DNA from: Tepidiphilus succinatimandens | GTDB taxonomy: Bacteria > Pseudomonadota > Gammaproteobacteria > Burkholderiales > Rhodocyclaceae | Direction of reading: 5' to 3' | DNA length: 58,415 nucleotides | Assembly: GCF_006503695.1 (NCBI RefSeq) | Contig: NZ_SBIK01000017.1 | Span: forward strand, 1 to 58,415 | Shown here: positions 22,248-31,005 of the stretch, piece by piece | Numbering within the stretch: position 1 is the stretch's first letter | Layout of the letters: each line of letters begins with the position of its first letter | Translations under genes and position numbers: made by a program | Notes under the pieces: generated by a model | What the model was told of the DNA's origin: nothing | What the model saw: only the letters and a program-made list of their open reading frames with translations | The model's database searches: none

Positions 22248-23591
22248 ATGCCCGAGCCGACCGCGCTTCAGTCCGCCGATGCCCTCCTCCTCCCCCGCTG
22301 GTTGCTGCCGATGGAACCGGCCGGGGCACTGCTCACTGGTCACGCCGTCGCGATCCGCAGCGACAAAATCCTCGACGTAGGGCCGACCGACGCGCTGGAA
22401 CGGCGCTGGCGCCCCCGCGAGCGCGTCGAGCTGCCCGAGCACGTGCTGCTGCCCGGCCTCATCAACGCGCACACGCACGCGGCCATGACCCTGCTGCGTG
22501 GCATCGGCGACGATCTCCCTTTGCGCCGCTGGCTCGAAGAGGCGATCTGGCCGCGCGAGGCGGCCCTGATGAGCGAGGAATTCGTCTACGACGGCACGCT
22601 GATCGCCGCCGCCGAGATGCTGCGCGGCGGCATCACCACCGCCGTCGACATGTACTTCTATCCCGAGGCCGCCGCGCGCGCCTTCACCACCATGGGCATG
22701 CGCTCGGTGCTCGGCATCACCGTCATCGATTTTCCTACGCCGTACGCGGCCGACGCCGACGAGGCGCTCGCCAAAGGGCTCGCCGTGCGCGACGCCTGGC
22801 GCGAGGAACCGCTCGTCTCCTTCCTGCTCGCGCCGCACGCACCCTATTCGGTGGGCGATGCGGCGCTTGAGCGCATCGCCACCCTCGCCGCCCAGCTCGA
22901 CCTGCCGGTGCAGATCCACCTGCTCGAAACGGCGCAGGAGCGGGAAGAATCACACGCACGCCACGGCGAGACCCCCCTGGAGCGGCTCGACCGCCTCGGC
23001 CTGCTGGGACCGGGGCTCGTCGGCGTGCACGCGGTGCACCTCACCGAGAGCGAAATCGCGCTGCTGGCCGAGCGCGGCGTAGCCCTCGTGCACTGCCCCA
23101 CCTCCAACATGAAACTTGCCAGCGGCATCGCCGCCGTACCCCAGTGGCTCGATGCCGGCATCGCCGTCGGCCTGGGCACCGACGGGGCGGCGAGCAACAA
23201 CCGGCTCGACCTCTTTCAGGAGATTCGCCACGCGGCCTTGCTCGCCAAGGTCAGCCAAGGACGCGCCGAAGTACTACCCGCGATACAGGCACTGGAACTC
23301 GCCACGATCGGCGCTGCCCGCGCCCTCGGCCTGGAACATCGCCTCGGCTCGATCCGCCCGGGCAAGGCCGCCGACCTCATCGCCGTTGCCCTCGACGCCG
23401 TCGAAACCCAGCCCTGCTACGACCCCTGCTCACATCTCGTCTTCGTCGCCGGACGCGAGCACGTCAGCGACGTCTGGGTCGCTGGCCGGCGGCGCGTGGC
23501 CAACGGCCAACTTCTGTTGCAAGAAAGCAACAGCCATTTGACCGCTTTGGCGCAAAACTGGCGACAGCGGATTCAGTTGCAAACCCGCTGA
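22248..23591 (+). CDS. TRZ/ATZ-type amidohydrolase (MTA/SAH deaminase-like)
   Basis: A 447-residue metal-dependent amidohydrolase. Metal-binding motifs are [29 protein letters not shown] and [10 protein letters not shown]. Proteins of this group deaminate 5'-methylthioadenosine or S-adenosylhomocysteine, and some act on guanine or chlorinated triazines; position beside the methyltransferase gene ubiG favours SAH/MTA clearance. GGAG lies eight bases before the ATG. It is divergent from gyrA. The symbol mtaD is plausible but not proven. Confidence 0.88.
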   Translation: MPEPTALQSADALLLPRWLLPMEPAGALLTGHAVAIRSDKILDVGPTDALERRWRPRERVELPEHVLLPGLINAHTHAAMTLLRGIGDDLPLRRWLEEAIWPREAALMSEEFVYDGTLIAAAEMLRGGITTAVDMYFYPEAAARAFTTMGMRSVLGITVIDFPTPYAADADEALAKGLAVRDAWREEPLVSFLLAPHAPYSVGDAALERIATLAAQLDLPVQIHLLETAQEREESHARHGETPLERLDRLGLLGPGLVGVHAVHLTESEIALLAERGVALVHCPTSNMKLASGIAAVPQWLDAGIAVGLGTDGAASNNRLDLFQEIRHAALLAKVSQGRAEVLPAIQALELATIGAARALGLEHRLGSIRPGKAADLIAVALDAVETQPCYDPCSHLVFVAGREHVSDVWVAGRRRVANGQLLLQESNSHLTALAQNWRQRIQLQTR

Positions 23592-23602
23592 AAAAGTGCT
23601 TG

Positions 23603-23608
23603 TATAAT
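23603..23608 (+). promoter_or_regulatory. -10 box for the OmpA-like gene
   Basis: A perfect TATAAT preceded by TG, 60 bases upstream of the ATG. No good -35 lies at 16-18 bases (TTGCAA is 20 bases upstream), so it may act as an extended -10 promoter. Confidence 0.5.
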
Positions 23609-23668
23609 GAACTCAAGGATGCAATCCCAGACCTTGTCCCAACCGTTTTCACAAGAAAGGATGCTGCC

Positions 23669-24382
23669 ATGACTAAAAACACCCGCCTCAAGCTGCTCGC
23701 CGTGCTCGGAACGCTCGGTTTCTCCATGAGCGCGATGTCCGCCGACGTCGTCGTCGATCCGAAAGGCGTCGTTCCCTACGTCACCGACTCCCGCAACGTC
23801 GTCGTCACCTCGGGTTCCGGCCTGTGCGTGCAGGCAGGCGCCAGCTGGTCGCCCGCAGCCGCCGAACAGGCCAAGGACGCCAGCGGCAAACCGCTCGCCT
23901 GCAGCTGCGATCCCGACCTGATCGCCAAAGAAAAATGCGAACCGCCCAAGCCGGCCGCTCCGGTCGCGCGTCCCGCGCCGAAACCTGCCGAGCAGAAAGT
24001 CAAGCTCGCGGCCGACACCCTCTTCGACTTCGACAAGGCCACCCTGCGCCCCGAAGGCAAGGCCAAGCTCGACGAAATCGTCTCGCAACTCGGCAAATAC
24101 AACGTCGAAGTCATCCTCGCCGTCGGCCATACCGACCGTATCGGCAGCGATGCCTACAACCAGAAACTCTCCGAGCGCCGCGCCGACGCCGTCAAGAAAT
24201 ACCTGATCAGCAAAGGCGTGCCGGCCAACCGCGTCTACACGGAAGGCAAGGGCGAGAAAATGCCCGTCACTGGCGACAAGTGCAAAAACATGGGCCCGGA
24301 AAACCGCCGCAACAAGAAACTCATCGACTGCCTGCAACCCGACCGTCGCGTCGAAATCCAGGTCATCGGCACCGACAAGTAA
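23669..24382 (+). CDS. OmpA-family outer-membrane / peptidoglycan-binding protein
   Basis: A 237-residue protein. A signal peptide (KNTRLKLLAVLGTLGFSMSA, cleavage probably after AMSA at residue 25) leads to a short Pro/Ala-rich N-terminal part and a C-terminal OmpA-like domain (LFDFDKATLRPEGKAKLDEI, then GHTDRIGSDAYNQKLSERRA) that binds peptidoglycan. There is no eight-strand barrel, so it is probably a periplasmic anchor or lipid-free tether. AAAGGA precedes the ATG. It has its own -10 box and a strong terminator, so it is a separate transcription unit. Confidence 0.9.
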   Translation: MTKNTRLKLLAVLGTLGFSMSAMSADVVVDPKGVVPYVTDSRNVVVTSGSGLCVQAGASWSPAAAEQAKDASGKPLACSCDPDLIAKEKCEPPKPAAPVARPAPKPAEQKVKLAADTLFDFDKATLRPEGKAKLDEIVSQLGKYNVEVILAVGHTDRIGSDAYNQKLSERRADAVKKYLISKGVPANRVYTEGKGEKMPVTGDKCKNMGPENRRNKKLIDCLQPDRRVEIQVIGTDK

Positions 24383-24404
24383 TTCTGGTCATCCGATGTC
24401 TGCG

Positions 24405-24430
24405 AAAAACCCCGCCATGGCGGGGTTTTT
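24405..24430 (+). terminator. Intrinsic terminator after the OmpA-like gene
   Basis: AAAAACCCCGC, loop CATG, GCGGGGTTTTT: a perfect palindrome with a U-tract. It also places an A-tract before the stem, so it may act in both directions. The ubiG start is 17 bases downstream. Confidence 0.88.
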
Positions 24431-24446
24431 CTTTGGAGAAACTGCT

Positions 24447-25145
24447 ATGACGAACGTCGACCCGCTGGAACTCGCCAAATTCGACGAGCACGCCCACCAC
24501 TGGTGGGATCCGACGAGCGAATTCCGCCCGCTGCACGAGATCAATCCGCTGCGGCTCTCCTGGATCGAGTCGCACGTCACCCTTGCCGGCAAACGCGTGC
24601 TCGACGTCGGCTGCGGCGGCGGCATCCTCTCCGAAGGAATGGCGCAGCGCGGCGCCAAGGTCACCGGCATCGATCTCTCCGCTGCCGCCCTCGACGTCGC
24701 CAAGCTCCATCTCCTGGAATCCGGCCTATCGGTGGACTACCGCCTAGAGAGCGCAGAGGACCACGCCGAAGCACATCCCGGTGCCTACGAGGTCGTCACC
24801 TGCATGGAGCTGCTCGAGCACGTCCCCGACCCCGAATCCATCGTCGCCGCCTGCGCCGCGACGCTCGCCCCCGGCGGCTGGGCCTTCTTCGCCACGATCA
24901 ACCGCACGCCCAAAGCCTACCTGCACGCCATCCTGGGGGCGGAATATCTGCTGAGGCTGCTGCCGCGCGGCACCCACGACTTCGGAAAATTCATCCGCCC
25001 CGCCGAACTCGCCCGCTGGGCGCGATCGCACGGGCTCGAACCGGTCGCCCTCAAGGGGCTGGGCTACAACCCGCTCACGAAAACCTATCGCCTGATCGAC
25101 GAAACCGCGGTAAACTACCTGCTCGCCGCCCGCAAGGCGACGTGA
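24447..25145 (+). CDS. ubiG: Ubiquinone biosynthesis O-methyltransferase
   Basis: A 232-residue SAM-dependent methyltransferase. The N-terminal VDPLELAKFDEHAHHWWDP and HEINPLRLSWIE are UbiG hallmarks, and motif I is VLDVGCGGGILSEGMA. It methylates two hydroxyl groups of the ubiquinone ring. GGAGA precedes the ATG at 24447; an earlier in-frame ATG at 24396 lies before the terminator hairpin and is rejected. ssrA begins 64 bases downstream. Confidence 0.95.
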   Translation: MTNVDPLELAKFDEHAHHWWDPTSEFRPLHEINPLRLSWIESHVTLAGKRVLDVGCGGGILSEGMAQRGAKVTGIDLSAAALDVAKLHLLESGLSVDYRLESAEDHAEAHPGAYEVVTCMELLEHVPDPESIVAACAATLAPGGWAFFATINRTPKAYLHAILGAEYLLRLLPRGTHDFGKFIRPAELARWARSHGLEPVALKGLGYNPLTKTYRLIDETAVNYLLAARKAT

Positions 25146-25209
25146 AAAAAGTGCACCCACCGGCGGAACTTTTCCGCCCTGCGATGCACTAATACCTTGC
25201 AAACCCAAT

Positions 25210-25580
25210 GGGGCCGTACCTGGCTTCGACGGGGGTCGCAAAGCAGCACAGCGCATACCGAGGACCAGTCCCCTCGTAAATCCACTGGAAAGCAAACAAA
25301 CGCCAACGACGAGCGTTTCGCTCTCGCCGCCTGAGGGCGGCGAGCGCTGCACCGGCTGGCCTCTGGGCCGGATGATGGCGTAAGCCATCTCGCAGCGTCA
25401 TTCACAGAGGCTCGTCCCCGGGTCGGGCCGCTTGGCTCGGGGCCTAAAACCAAGGCGGCTCGCGTCGGTGCGGTGAGCCTACCCACCCACACCGGCGCTA
25501 AATTCAAACGGTAGGCTAAGTATGTAGACCTGGCTGTAGAGGGCTTCCGGACGGGGGTTCGACTCCCCCCGGCTCCACCA
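25210..25580 (+). ncRNA. ssrA: Transfer-messenger RNA (tmRNA)
   Basis: A 371-base tmRNA that frees stalled ribosomes. The 5' end is GGGGCCGTACCTGGCTTCGA and the 3' end carries GGTTCGACTCC...GGCTCCACCA, forming a seven-pair acceptor with one G-U. The tag reading frame starts at GCC 25302 and encodes ANDERFALAA, stop at 25332, the betaproteobacterial tag. The gene is intact although an element is inserted at its 3' end; its probable original terminator is now at 32403-32432. Confidence 0.97.
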
Positions 25581-25581
25581 A
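25567..25581. repeat. attL core (15-bp direct repeat)
   Basis: CCCCGGCTCCACCAA, comprising the last 14 bases of ssrA plus one; repeated exactly at 32382-32396. Tyrosine integrases of the P4 type commonly use tRNA or tmRNA 3' ends as attachment cores. Confidence 0.88.
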
Positions 25582-25635
25582 CACATTCGCATAAGTGCTT
25601 GATTTCAAAGGAAAAAACGGCAAGCAAAAAATTTC

Positions 25636-25673
25636 TGCCTTATCACTTGCCTTATCGTTTTTCCTGCCTTATC
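25636..25673 (+). repeat. Left arm-type integrase-site repeats
   Basis: TGCCTTATC occurs three times (25636, 25648 and 25665), about 55-92 bases inside attL. The first two, with their flanks, are nearly identical to a pair at 32252-32272 next to the integrase start, in the same orientation and with the same 12-base spacing. Paired short direct repeats at both ends fit integrase arm-binding sites. Confidence 0.65.
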
Positions 25674-25793
25674 GTCTTGCAGCGCGTCCCGTTTTTTTGA
25701 TGTGGTCGGCATGAACCGCCTTCCGGCCGCCGCCGCCGCCGGTCGCCACAGCCGCCGCCGTTCCTGGCGTGGGTGCGCGCGCCTTGCCTCTTC

Positions 25794-25828
25794 AACCATG
25801 GTTAAACTGGGTCGCAACCATGGTTAAA
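25794..25828. promoter_or_regulatory. Twin palindromic operator-like sites
   Basis: AACCATGGTTAAA occurs twice (25794-25806 and 25816-25828), each containing the 10-bp palindrome AACCATGGTT. The centres are 22 bases apart, two helical turns, so dimers would sit on the same DNA face. AlpA or an unseen repressor are possible ligands. Confidence 0.5.
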
Positions 25829-26223
25829 AGGTGCGCTTGGCCGTGCGCCGCCATAGCGCCGCTGTAGGCCGTTTTCTTGGATCGCCCATAGGATGGCCTA
25901 TCCCAGCCAGAGAAAATGGCTCAGAAGCCCGCTACGCAAGCCGTTTTTCTTTCTGGCGTGGGGTGGTGGTGCTCTTCCAGGGTTCGCGTGGTGACGCCGC
26001 CTCAAAGCCTGGCCGCACGGCGCAAGCGCCACGCTTGAACCGGCGAAAGCGTCACGCTAAAGCCGTCAAAAAGAGCGCATCGCATCGCCGCCCGCCGTCT
26101 CTCATTCCGGCGCGATGCGTCGGCATATTCAAGTTTCAGGATGCGAAAACTGCCGACCAACGCGGATTGCATCACCCTAACCATGGAACCCGTCGGAGTA
26201 CCTTTTGCCGCCGCTTGGCGTGG

Positions 26224-26264
26224 CCGTGAAGCGTGCTTACCGCCGCCGTAAGCGCACTTCACGG
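26224..26264. repeat. 17-base imperfect inverted repeat
   Basis: CCGTGAAGCGTGCTTAC and GTAAGCGCACTTCACGG flank the loop CGCCGCC. Eight outer and six inner pairs match around a 3x3 internal loop. It lies just after the stop of the minus-strand gene at 26274. Without a U-tract it is an unusual terminator; it could stabilise the mRNA 3' end. Confidence 0.5.
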
Positions 26265-26273
26265 GGGGAGTGA

Positions 26274-27026
26274 TCAAGGCCTTGGCAGGGGATCGCCAAA
26301 CGCCTGGCGCGCCGCGCGCAGTGCCGCGCGTGATTCCTCGGTGGCCTCGAACGATTGCGCCACCGCCAGCCGCTCGGCCTCGGGGCGTGGCAAGCCGCCG
26401 TCGAATTCGGCCACCGCCGCGCGCTCTTCCCAATCGCGGAATCGCTCCAGGTAGTAATGCCGCGCCGTCGAATCCTCGGCCCCCGCCGCCACCGCCTTGG
26501 CGATGGTCGCCGGGTCGGTCTCGCCGATCAGCTCAAGCCAGCGCCGAATGCGGGTGCGCTCGTCCTCGAGCAACGGCCGTTCCGGTGGCGTTTTCCCTGG
26601 CGCGTGCGCCACCGCCTCCACCGCGCCAGTCTCGGCGTGCAGCACCTCTTCGCGCGTCTTGGCGGGGAAAAAGGCGATGACGCGCTCGGTGCCGTCGATG
26701 TAGCGGATGCGCCACGTGGTGGCGGGGGCGTCGTCGGCAGGCCGGGGCGTCGGGGCGGATGGGGTGGCGTCGGTGGCCGCGGGCCGTGCCTCGGCGATGG
26801 TGGCCGCGGGGCGTGCATGCCGGGGCGTGGGCGCCGTCGTCGGGCCGCCGGTGCGTTGCGGGGCGTCGGTGGCATGTGCGCCGACGAAGGGGGCGTCGGT
26901 GCCGTCGGTGCTGCCGTCGCTGTGGGCTCGTGCGCCGTCGGTGCCGTCGGTGCCGGTGCACTTCGGGGCGTCGTCCGCGCCGGTGCGCCGCCGGGATCGG
27001 ATGAAGAGCTCGTCAAGCGTGGTCAT
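26274..27026 (-). CDS. Hypothetical protein, low-complexity N-terminal half
   Basis: A 250-residue protein of unknown function. Residues about 15-110 are rich in Thr, Asp, Gly, Ala and Pro (GTDGTDGARAHSDGSTDGTD) from degenerate GC repeats. The C-terminal part looks folded (WRIRYIDGTERVIAFFPAKT, then RIRRWLELIGETDPATIAKA) and resembles small proteins found near primases in integrative elements. The start MTTLDELFI has AGGAAGG just upstream. It follows the iteron region and may be read with the primase gene. Confidence 0.75.
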   Translation of the reverse strand: MTTLDELFIRSRRRTGADDAPKCTGTDGTDGARAHSDGSTDGTDAPFVGAHATDAPQRTGGPTTAPTPRHARPAATIAEARPAATDATPSAPTPRPADDAPATTWRIRYIDGTERVIAFFPAKTREEVLHAETGAVEAVAHAPGKTPPERPLLEDERTRIRRWLELIGETDPATIAKAVAAGAEDSTARHYYLERFRDWEERAAVAEFDGGLPRPEAERLAVAQSFEATEESRAALRAARQAFGDPLPRP

Positions 27027-27044
27027 ACCTTCCTCTTGGAGAAC

Positions 27045-27240
27045 TTTGCGGGTTTGGCGGATTTGCGGGGTTCTCGGCAGTCCAAAACCTTTTTGTGTAC
27101 GTCCTATAGAAATGGTCTTGTTCGCCTCGCGCGAAGGAGGGAAAACATCCCCGCAAATCCGCGCAAACCCTGCACGGTGGGTTTGCAGGAAAAGTTTTTG
27201 GAGTGCACCAATCCCCGCAAACCCGCGCAAACCCGCAAAA
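27045..27240. repeat. Iteron-like repeats, candidate replication origin
   Basis: CCCCGCAAAYCCGC followed by a CAAACCC half occurs at 27149-27170 and 27213-27234 on the plus strand and, inverted, at 27070-27047. The hairpin GCAAACCC/GGGTTTGC lies at 27163-27186. The array fills the 222 bases between the primase stop and the next start. Iterons beside a primase-helicase gene are how P4-type replicons mark their origin; the function here is inferred. Confidence 0.6.
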
Positions 27241-27248
27241 GTGGAGGG

Positions 27249-30002
27249 TCACCCCTCCCGCTGAATGATCCACCTCGCGACCTTTTCGTGAAGGTCGTCG
27301 CCGAGGCGCCGCAGCATCAAGCCGCGGGCGATACGGTCGCGACGGTAGAGCAGCAGGCGGCCGATTTGTTTCGCGCTTCGCGGCTCGCCGCCCAGGAACG
27401 CGGCGAAGGCCTCGGCAAGCTCGGGGTCGCGCCCGTAGCCTTCGAGCCGCTGGAACACGTCGCGCGTCATGAAGGGCTTGGCGCCAAAGGCCGCGGCCAG
27501 CGCCTCGAGCAGGTCGCCGAGACTGTCGAGCTCGGGGTCGGAGGCCGTCGCACCCGTGATGGCGTCCATCGGGTCGCGCCAGTGTTGCGGGTCGCGCCGG
27601 GCGAGCCACGCGACGGGTTGGCGCACCAGCTCGTCCCAGCGCTCGAACGATGCCGTGCTGCCGGGGGCGCGGATGCCGTCGCGGTAGTCGCTCGAGCTCA
27701 GCCAGCCGCGAATGATCACGCAGGCGGCCGCCGCGAGCCGCTGGCGTTGCCGCCGCACCCGCTCCACCGGGTCGAAGGCGAAGCGCCGCGCGAAGGGGCG
27801 TTCGCTTTGCGGGTCGATCCGGCAGACGAGGAAGCGCCGGGGCAGGTCGCCGGAAAGGATGAGATTGTTTCCCGTCACGCAGAATAGGGCGCGATTGGGT
27901 ACGCTCGTCGCTTCGCTCACGCCAAGGATGCGGTCGCGATAGATGGGGGCCGTGAGCGTGGCCGCAAGCGCCGCGCTGTCGAAGGTGCCGACCACGTTAT
28001 CCCACACGATCGCCCGCTCGCCCGACACCAGCGCCGTCGTCAAGCGCTTGCGCACTTCGGCGTCGTCGCCGCGTTCGCTCTTGACGTGGGGCCATATCGT
28101 CGGGGGTTCGCCCGTGGCGAGCACGCATAGGGCGCTTGCCAATAGCGTCTTGCCGCTGCCTTGCACGGGCGCGTCGAACCCAAAGCCGGGGCAGGTCGGC
28201 AGGACGGGGCGCTCGACGGCCGAGAGTAGCGCCGCCAGCAGCACGCTACGGTCGAGCACCCCGGCAAAGGGGAAATACTCGAAGGGCGCCATGATCGCGT
28301 CGAGCGCCGCGTCGATCTCTTCGGCCGTGGGCGCCTCGGGCACGATCGGGGGCGTCTCGGCGCCGGGGTCGTAGAACAAGCGCGAGACGTGATCATAGCC
28401 GGGGGCCGTGAGCACCTGGCCGTCCAGCCGCACCAACGGGGCCGAGACGACGGCCTCAAGCGGTTTCAGCTTGCGCTCGGCGCCAAGCGCGAGCAGGGTG
28501 TCGATGACCTTGGGGGGCGGGTCGCGGTCTTCATCGACGATGCTTCCGTCTCTCTGTTTCTTTTTGCCGAAGAACTGGAACTCGCCGCCGAGATAGTACG
28601 CCAGCCGCTCGCGCTTGAAGGGGATCACGCGGCCTTCGCTGACGGTGGCAAGCTCGCTGCCAAAATCAAAGACGTCGTCGGCTTTGCGCAGATACTCGAG
28701 CAGCCAGTCGGCAAGCTCGCGCGTGCGCCCGCCCACGATCTCGACACGCCGCGGGGCGCGAATGAGCCTGTAAGTGGAGCCACCATGAGCAAACGATTTT
28801 AGCGTCGGTCGCATGCCGACCAAAAAGAGCTTGCCGACCAGCCGCCCGCCGTCGTAGTCGGGTTCGAGCGGGTCATGGCACAAGGCGCCGTGGTATCTGG
28901 CGCGATGGTCGAGCACCTCGCCGACAGTGACGGTGCGCCCGTCCTCGAGGATGAGGGGAAAGTCGCCGTGCAGGATTTTTTTCTCGATTGCCTGCTGCGC
29001 GAGATGCGCCGCGTGCTCTAAGTCGGTGCCGTCCGAGAGCTCGTCCGCGAGCTCTTGCGCGAAGGCTTCGCGTTTCTCGCGCGCCAGCGGGGCGACGGCT
29101 TGGCGGGCCACGTGCTGCACCTCGCCGATCCGCTTCCGCTCGCTTTGGGTGAGCGGGGGCAGGCCGTCGAGTGGGGGCGCCTCGGGGTGGCGCACGATCG
29201 GCGGGCCGCGCCGCTGTTCGAGCGGGGCGATGCAGTGCGCACCCGCCGCGAAGACGAGTCGCTCGGGTTGCCACACGCTGGCGTCGACCAAGGTTCGCTC
29301 GAGCAGGGCGCCAGACTTCGACACTTCATAGCGCCCGAAGCCCGCCAGCCACAGGCGCCCTTTGATCGTCTCGCCAAGCTCGGGGATGCGCCGCGCGTCC
29401 GCGACGATGACGTAGATGTGAAAGCCGCGCAACCCGGCAAGCTCGCGTTCGCCATGCCAAATGCAGCTCGACGAACTTGGACGAATCACCATCGGGGCGG
29501 CCTCGAGCTCGGGCACCGCCGTGAAGAGGGCGCCGAGCGCCGCGTCGATCCCCAAGGGCTCGCCGTCCTTGGGCGCGTCGAAGTCGAGCAGCAGCACGCC
29601 GGGGGCGTTCGCCCATTGGAAGAACTCGCGCGAGCGGGCGATGACGCCGGGGGTGGTCACAGCGGGCAACTTGTCCTTGGTGACGACGGCGAACTCGTCG
29701 CGCGCCGGGTCGCAAGGTTCGCCAAAGGCGAGCGCGTGCCGGGGTTCCAGGAATTCGAGCATCTCGACGAACTCGCCGACATTCTCGAGCCGGTAGCGTC
29801 GCGCCTTGCCACGCGCCATTTGCGGGGGTGTTTTCTTTTCGAGCTCGCCATCACCGTCGAGCCGCAGCGTCTTCGTGATGGGACGGTCGGCCTCGAAGAC
29901 GACGAGGGTCAAAGGGGTGCTATACTGGGCGAGCGTGCATTCGTTCTTGTCGGCCGTCTCGGGAGCTCCACCCGGGGCGGCCGTTTCGTTTTGGGCCTCC
30001 AT
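27249..30002 (-). CDS. Primase-helicase of the ssrA element
   Basis: A 917-residue replication protein. The N-terminal third has a primase-like acidic motif (VLLLDFDAP near residue 134) and RGFHIYVIVADARRIPELGE. The C-terminal half is a helicase-type ATPase with Walker A APVQGSGKTLLASAL near residue 609, VSGERAIVWDNVV as a possible Walker B, and a sensor segment FCVTGNNLILSGDLPRRFL. It resembles P4 alpha-type proteins that prime, unwind and bind the origin. AlpA ends three bases upstream and the iteron-like array starts just downstream of its stop. Confidence 0.85.
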   Translation of the reverse strand: MEAQNETAAPGGAPETADKNECTLAQYSTPLTLVVFEADRPITKTLRLDGDGELEKKTPPQMARGKARRYRLENVGEFVEMLEFLEPRHALAFGEPCDPARDEFAVVTKDKLPAVTTPGVIARSREFFQWANAPGVLLLDFDAPKDGEPLGIDAALGALFTAVPELEAAPMVIRPSSSSCIWHGERELAGLRGFHIYVIVADARRIPELGETIKGRLWLAGFGRYEVSKSGALLERTLVDASVWQPERLVFAAGAHCIAPLEQRRGPPIVRHPEAPPLDGLPPLTQSERKRIGEVQHVARQAVAPLAREKREAFAQELADELSDGTDLEHAAHLAQQAIEKKILHGDFPLILEDGRTVTVGEVLDHRARYHGALCHDPLEPDYDGGRLVGKLFLVGMRPTLKSFAHGGSTYRLIRAPRRVEIVGGRTRELADWLLEYLRKADDVFDFGSELATVSEGRVIPFKRERLAYYLGGEFQFFGKKKQRDGSIVDEDRDPPPKVIDTLLALGAERKLKPLEAVVSAPLVRLDGQVLTAPGYDHVSRLFYDPGAETPPIVPEAPTAEEIDAALDAIMAPFEYFPFAGVLDRSVLLAALLSAVERPVLPTCPGFGFDAPVQGSGKTLLASALCVLATGEPPTIWPHVKSERGDDAEVRKRLTTALVSGERAIVWDNVVGTFDSAALAATLTAPIYRDRILGVSEATSVPNRALFCVTGNNLILSGDLPRRFLVCRIDPQSERPFARRFAFDPVERVRRQRQRLAAAACVIIRGWLSSSDYRDGIRAPGSTASFERWDELVRQPVAWLARRDPQHWRDPMDAITGATASDPELDSLGDLLEALAAAFGAKPFMTRDVFQRLEGYGRDPELAEAFAAFLGGEPRSAKQIGRLLLYRRDRIARGLMLRRLGDDLHEKVARWIIQREG

Positions 30003-30005
30003 CGC

Positions 30006-30203
30006 TCACGCCCTCTTCCGGGCCGCCCACGTGGGAACGGGGGCCGTGCGCAGCCATTCTTCGACTTCTTCGGCCAGCCAAAAGAGCCGGGAACCGGCCA
30101 TACGGGGCGCGGGGAAAGTGCCGTTGCGCGCGTGGCGATAAACCCATACACGCGAGCGGCCGATGAGCTCGCAGACTTCGGATTGGGATAAAACACGTTG
30201 CAT
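30006..30203 (-). CDS. alpA: AlpA-family DNA-binding regulator
   Basis: A 65-residue helix-turn-helix protein (VLSQSEVCELIGRSRVWVYR, then HARNGTFPAPR) of the AlpA/excisionase type. In P4-like elements AlpA activates or assists integrase and excision. The ATG at 30203 gives the family length; an upstream in-frame ATG would add 16 residues. It precedes the primase gene by three bases. Confidence 0.88.
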   Translation of the reverse strand: MQRVLSQSEVCELIGRSRVWVYRHARNGTFPAPRMAGSRLFWLAEEVEEWLRTAPVPTWAARKRA

Positions 30204-30309
30204 GGTGCCGCTCCATAAGGAATGAATGCGACACCAAAGATATTTCACCAAGAGCCGGGTTTTCTGGACATGTCCGCCGCCGCTTGGACATGTCCGGTTT
30301 CAAACGTGA

Positions 30310-31005
30310 TCAATCCTCGGCGCGTAGCCAATTCCTCAGGTAGCGCGATAGCGTCTTGGGGGCGATGGTCTTCCCGCGGTGCTGCCCGATGGCCTGGAGC
30401 AAGGCCGATGCCTTGGACACTTCGGCCTCGGTAGGGCGCTCGATCAGAAACGCCGCGCCCGCCTCTTCGAGCAGTCCGGCGACGATGGCGCGCATCGTCT
30501 CGCGGACATCTTCCCGCGGGGGCGGTTCAATTTCCTGCACTCTGGGGGAATCGGCAGGCGGGGGGAATCCTTCGTTGAGGAATCGCTTGAGAAGAGCGCC
30601 AGAGACGCCGAGAAACGGGGGTCTTAGGGGTGTTGTGTCCAAGAAGTGGAGAAAAACGTTGTGCCGATAAAAAAAAGCTTCTTTACGCCTCTCTTGCATG
30701 TTGATTTTTTTGGAAAAAATCCATTGAGCAACATCTGAACTGCTTAGTTCTATCCATTGTGGCCATTTTTCCCAAGAAAAAATATCTTCATTCATCTCTT
30801 CTTCACTTGAATACTCTTTACCCAAAGAAAAAGTAAAATCAACGGCTAGAGCTGGTCGATCGCACGGCGCAACCAAAAAATAAAAGCCGTTCGTCGCGCC
30901 CGCATAGATCGCCTCTTCCGACACGTCCAAGATGCGCGCCACCTCGGGCACCGGCAAAACGAAGTCGTCGGGGATGTTGCGCCACCGTTTCAAGTCATCG
31001 ACCAT
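30310..31005 (-). CDS. Hypothetical protein of the element
   Basis: A 231-residue protein of unknown function. Its first 40 residues contain a possible HTH (VPEVARILDVSEEAIYAGAT). The middle third (about residues 50-120) is coded by DNA much richer in A/T (about 30640-30860) than either flank. The C-terminus (KTIAPKTLSRYLRNWLRAED) may be helical. The start overlaps the integrase stop by 11 bases, so both are expressed together. Confidence 0.75.
   Translation of the reverse strand: MVDDLKRWRNIPDDFVLPVPEVARILDVSEEAIYAGATNGFYFLVAPCDRPALAVDFTFSLGKEYSSEEEMNEDIFSWEKWPQWIELSSSDVAQWIFSKKINMQERRKEAFFYRHNVFLHFLDTTPLRPPFLGVSGALLKRFLNEGFPPPADSPRVQEIEPPPREDVRETMRAIVAGLLEEAGAAFLIERPTEAEVSKASALLQAIGQHRGKTIAPKTLSRYLRNWLRAED

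Larger units (their letters stand above)
25582..26273. other. Left end of the ssrA element, no supported gene
   Basis: This 690-base stretch has no convincing coding region. It holds the left arm-type repeats (25636-25673), twin palindromes (25794-25828) and a long imperfect inverted repeat (26224-26264). A GTG-started frame from 25831 to 26229 (132 codons) is open on the plus strand, but it has no recognisable domain and a weak start context. It is where cargo would be expected in such an element. Confidence 0.5.

Noticed and set aside
25831..26229. 132-codon GTG-started gene in the left end of the ssrA element
   Set aside because: Arg/Ala/Pro-rich shadow-like composition, weak start context and no domain; kept only as a note in the gene-free region.
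27045..27240. CRISPR array
   Set aside because: Only three imperfect repeats, one inverted, with unequal spacing and no cas genes; iterons are the better reading.
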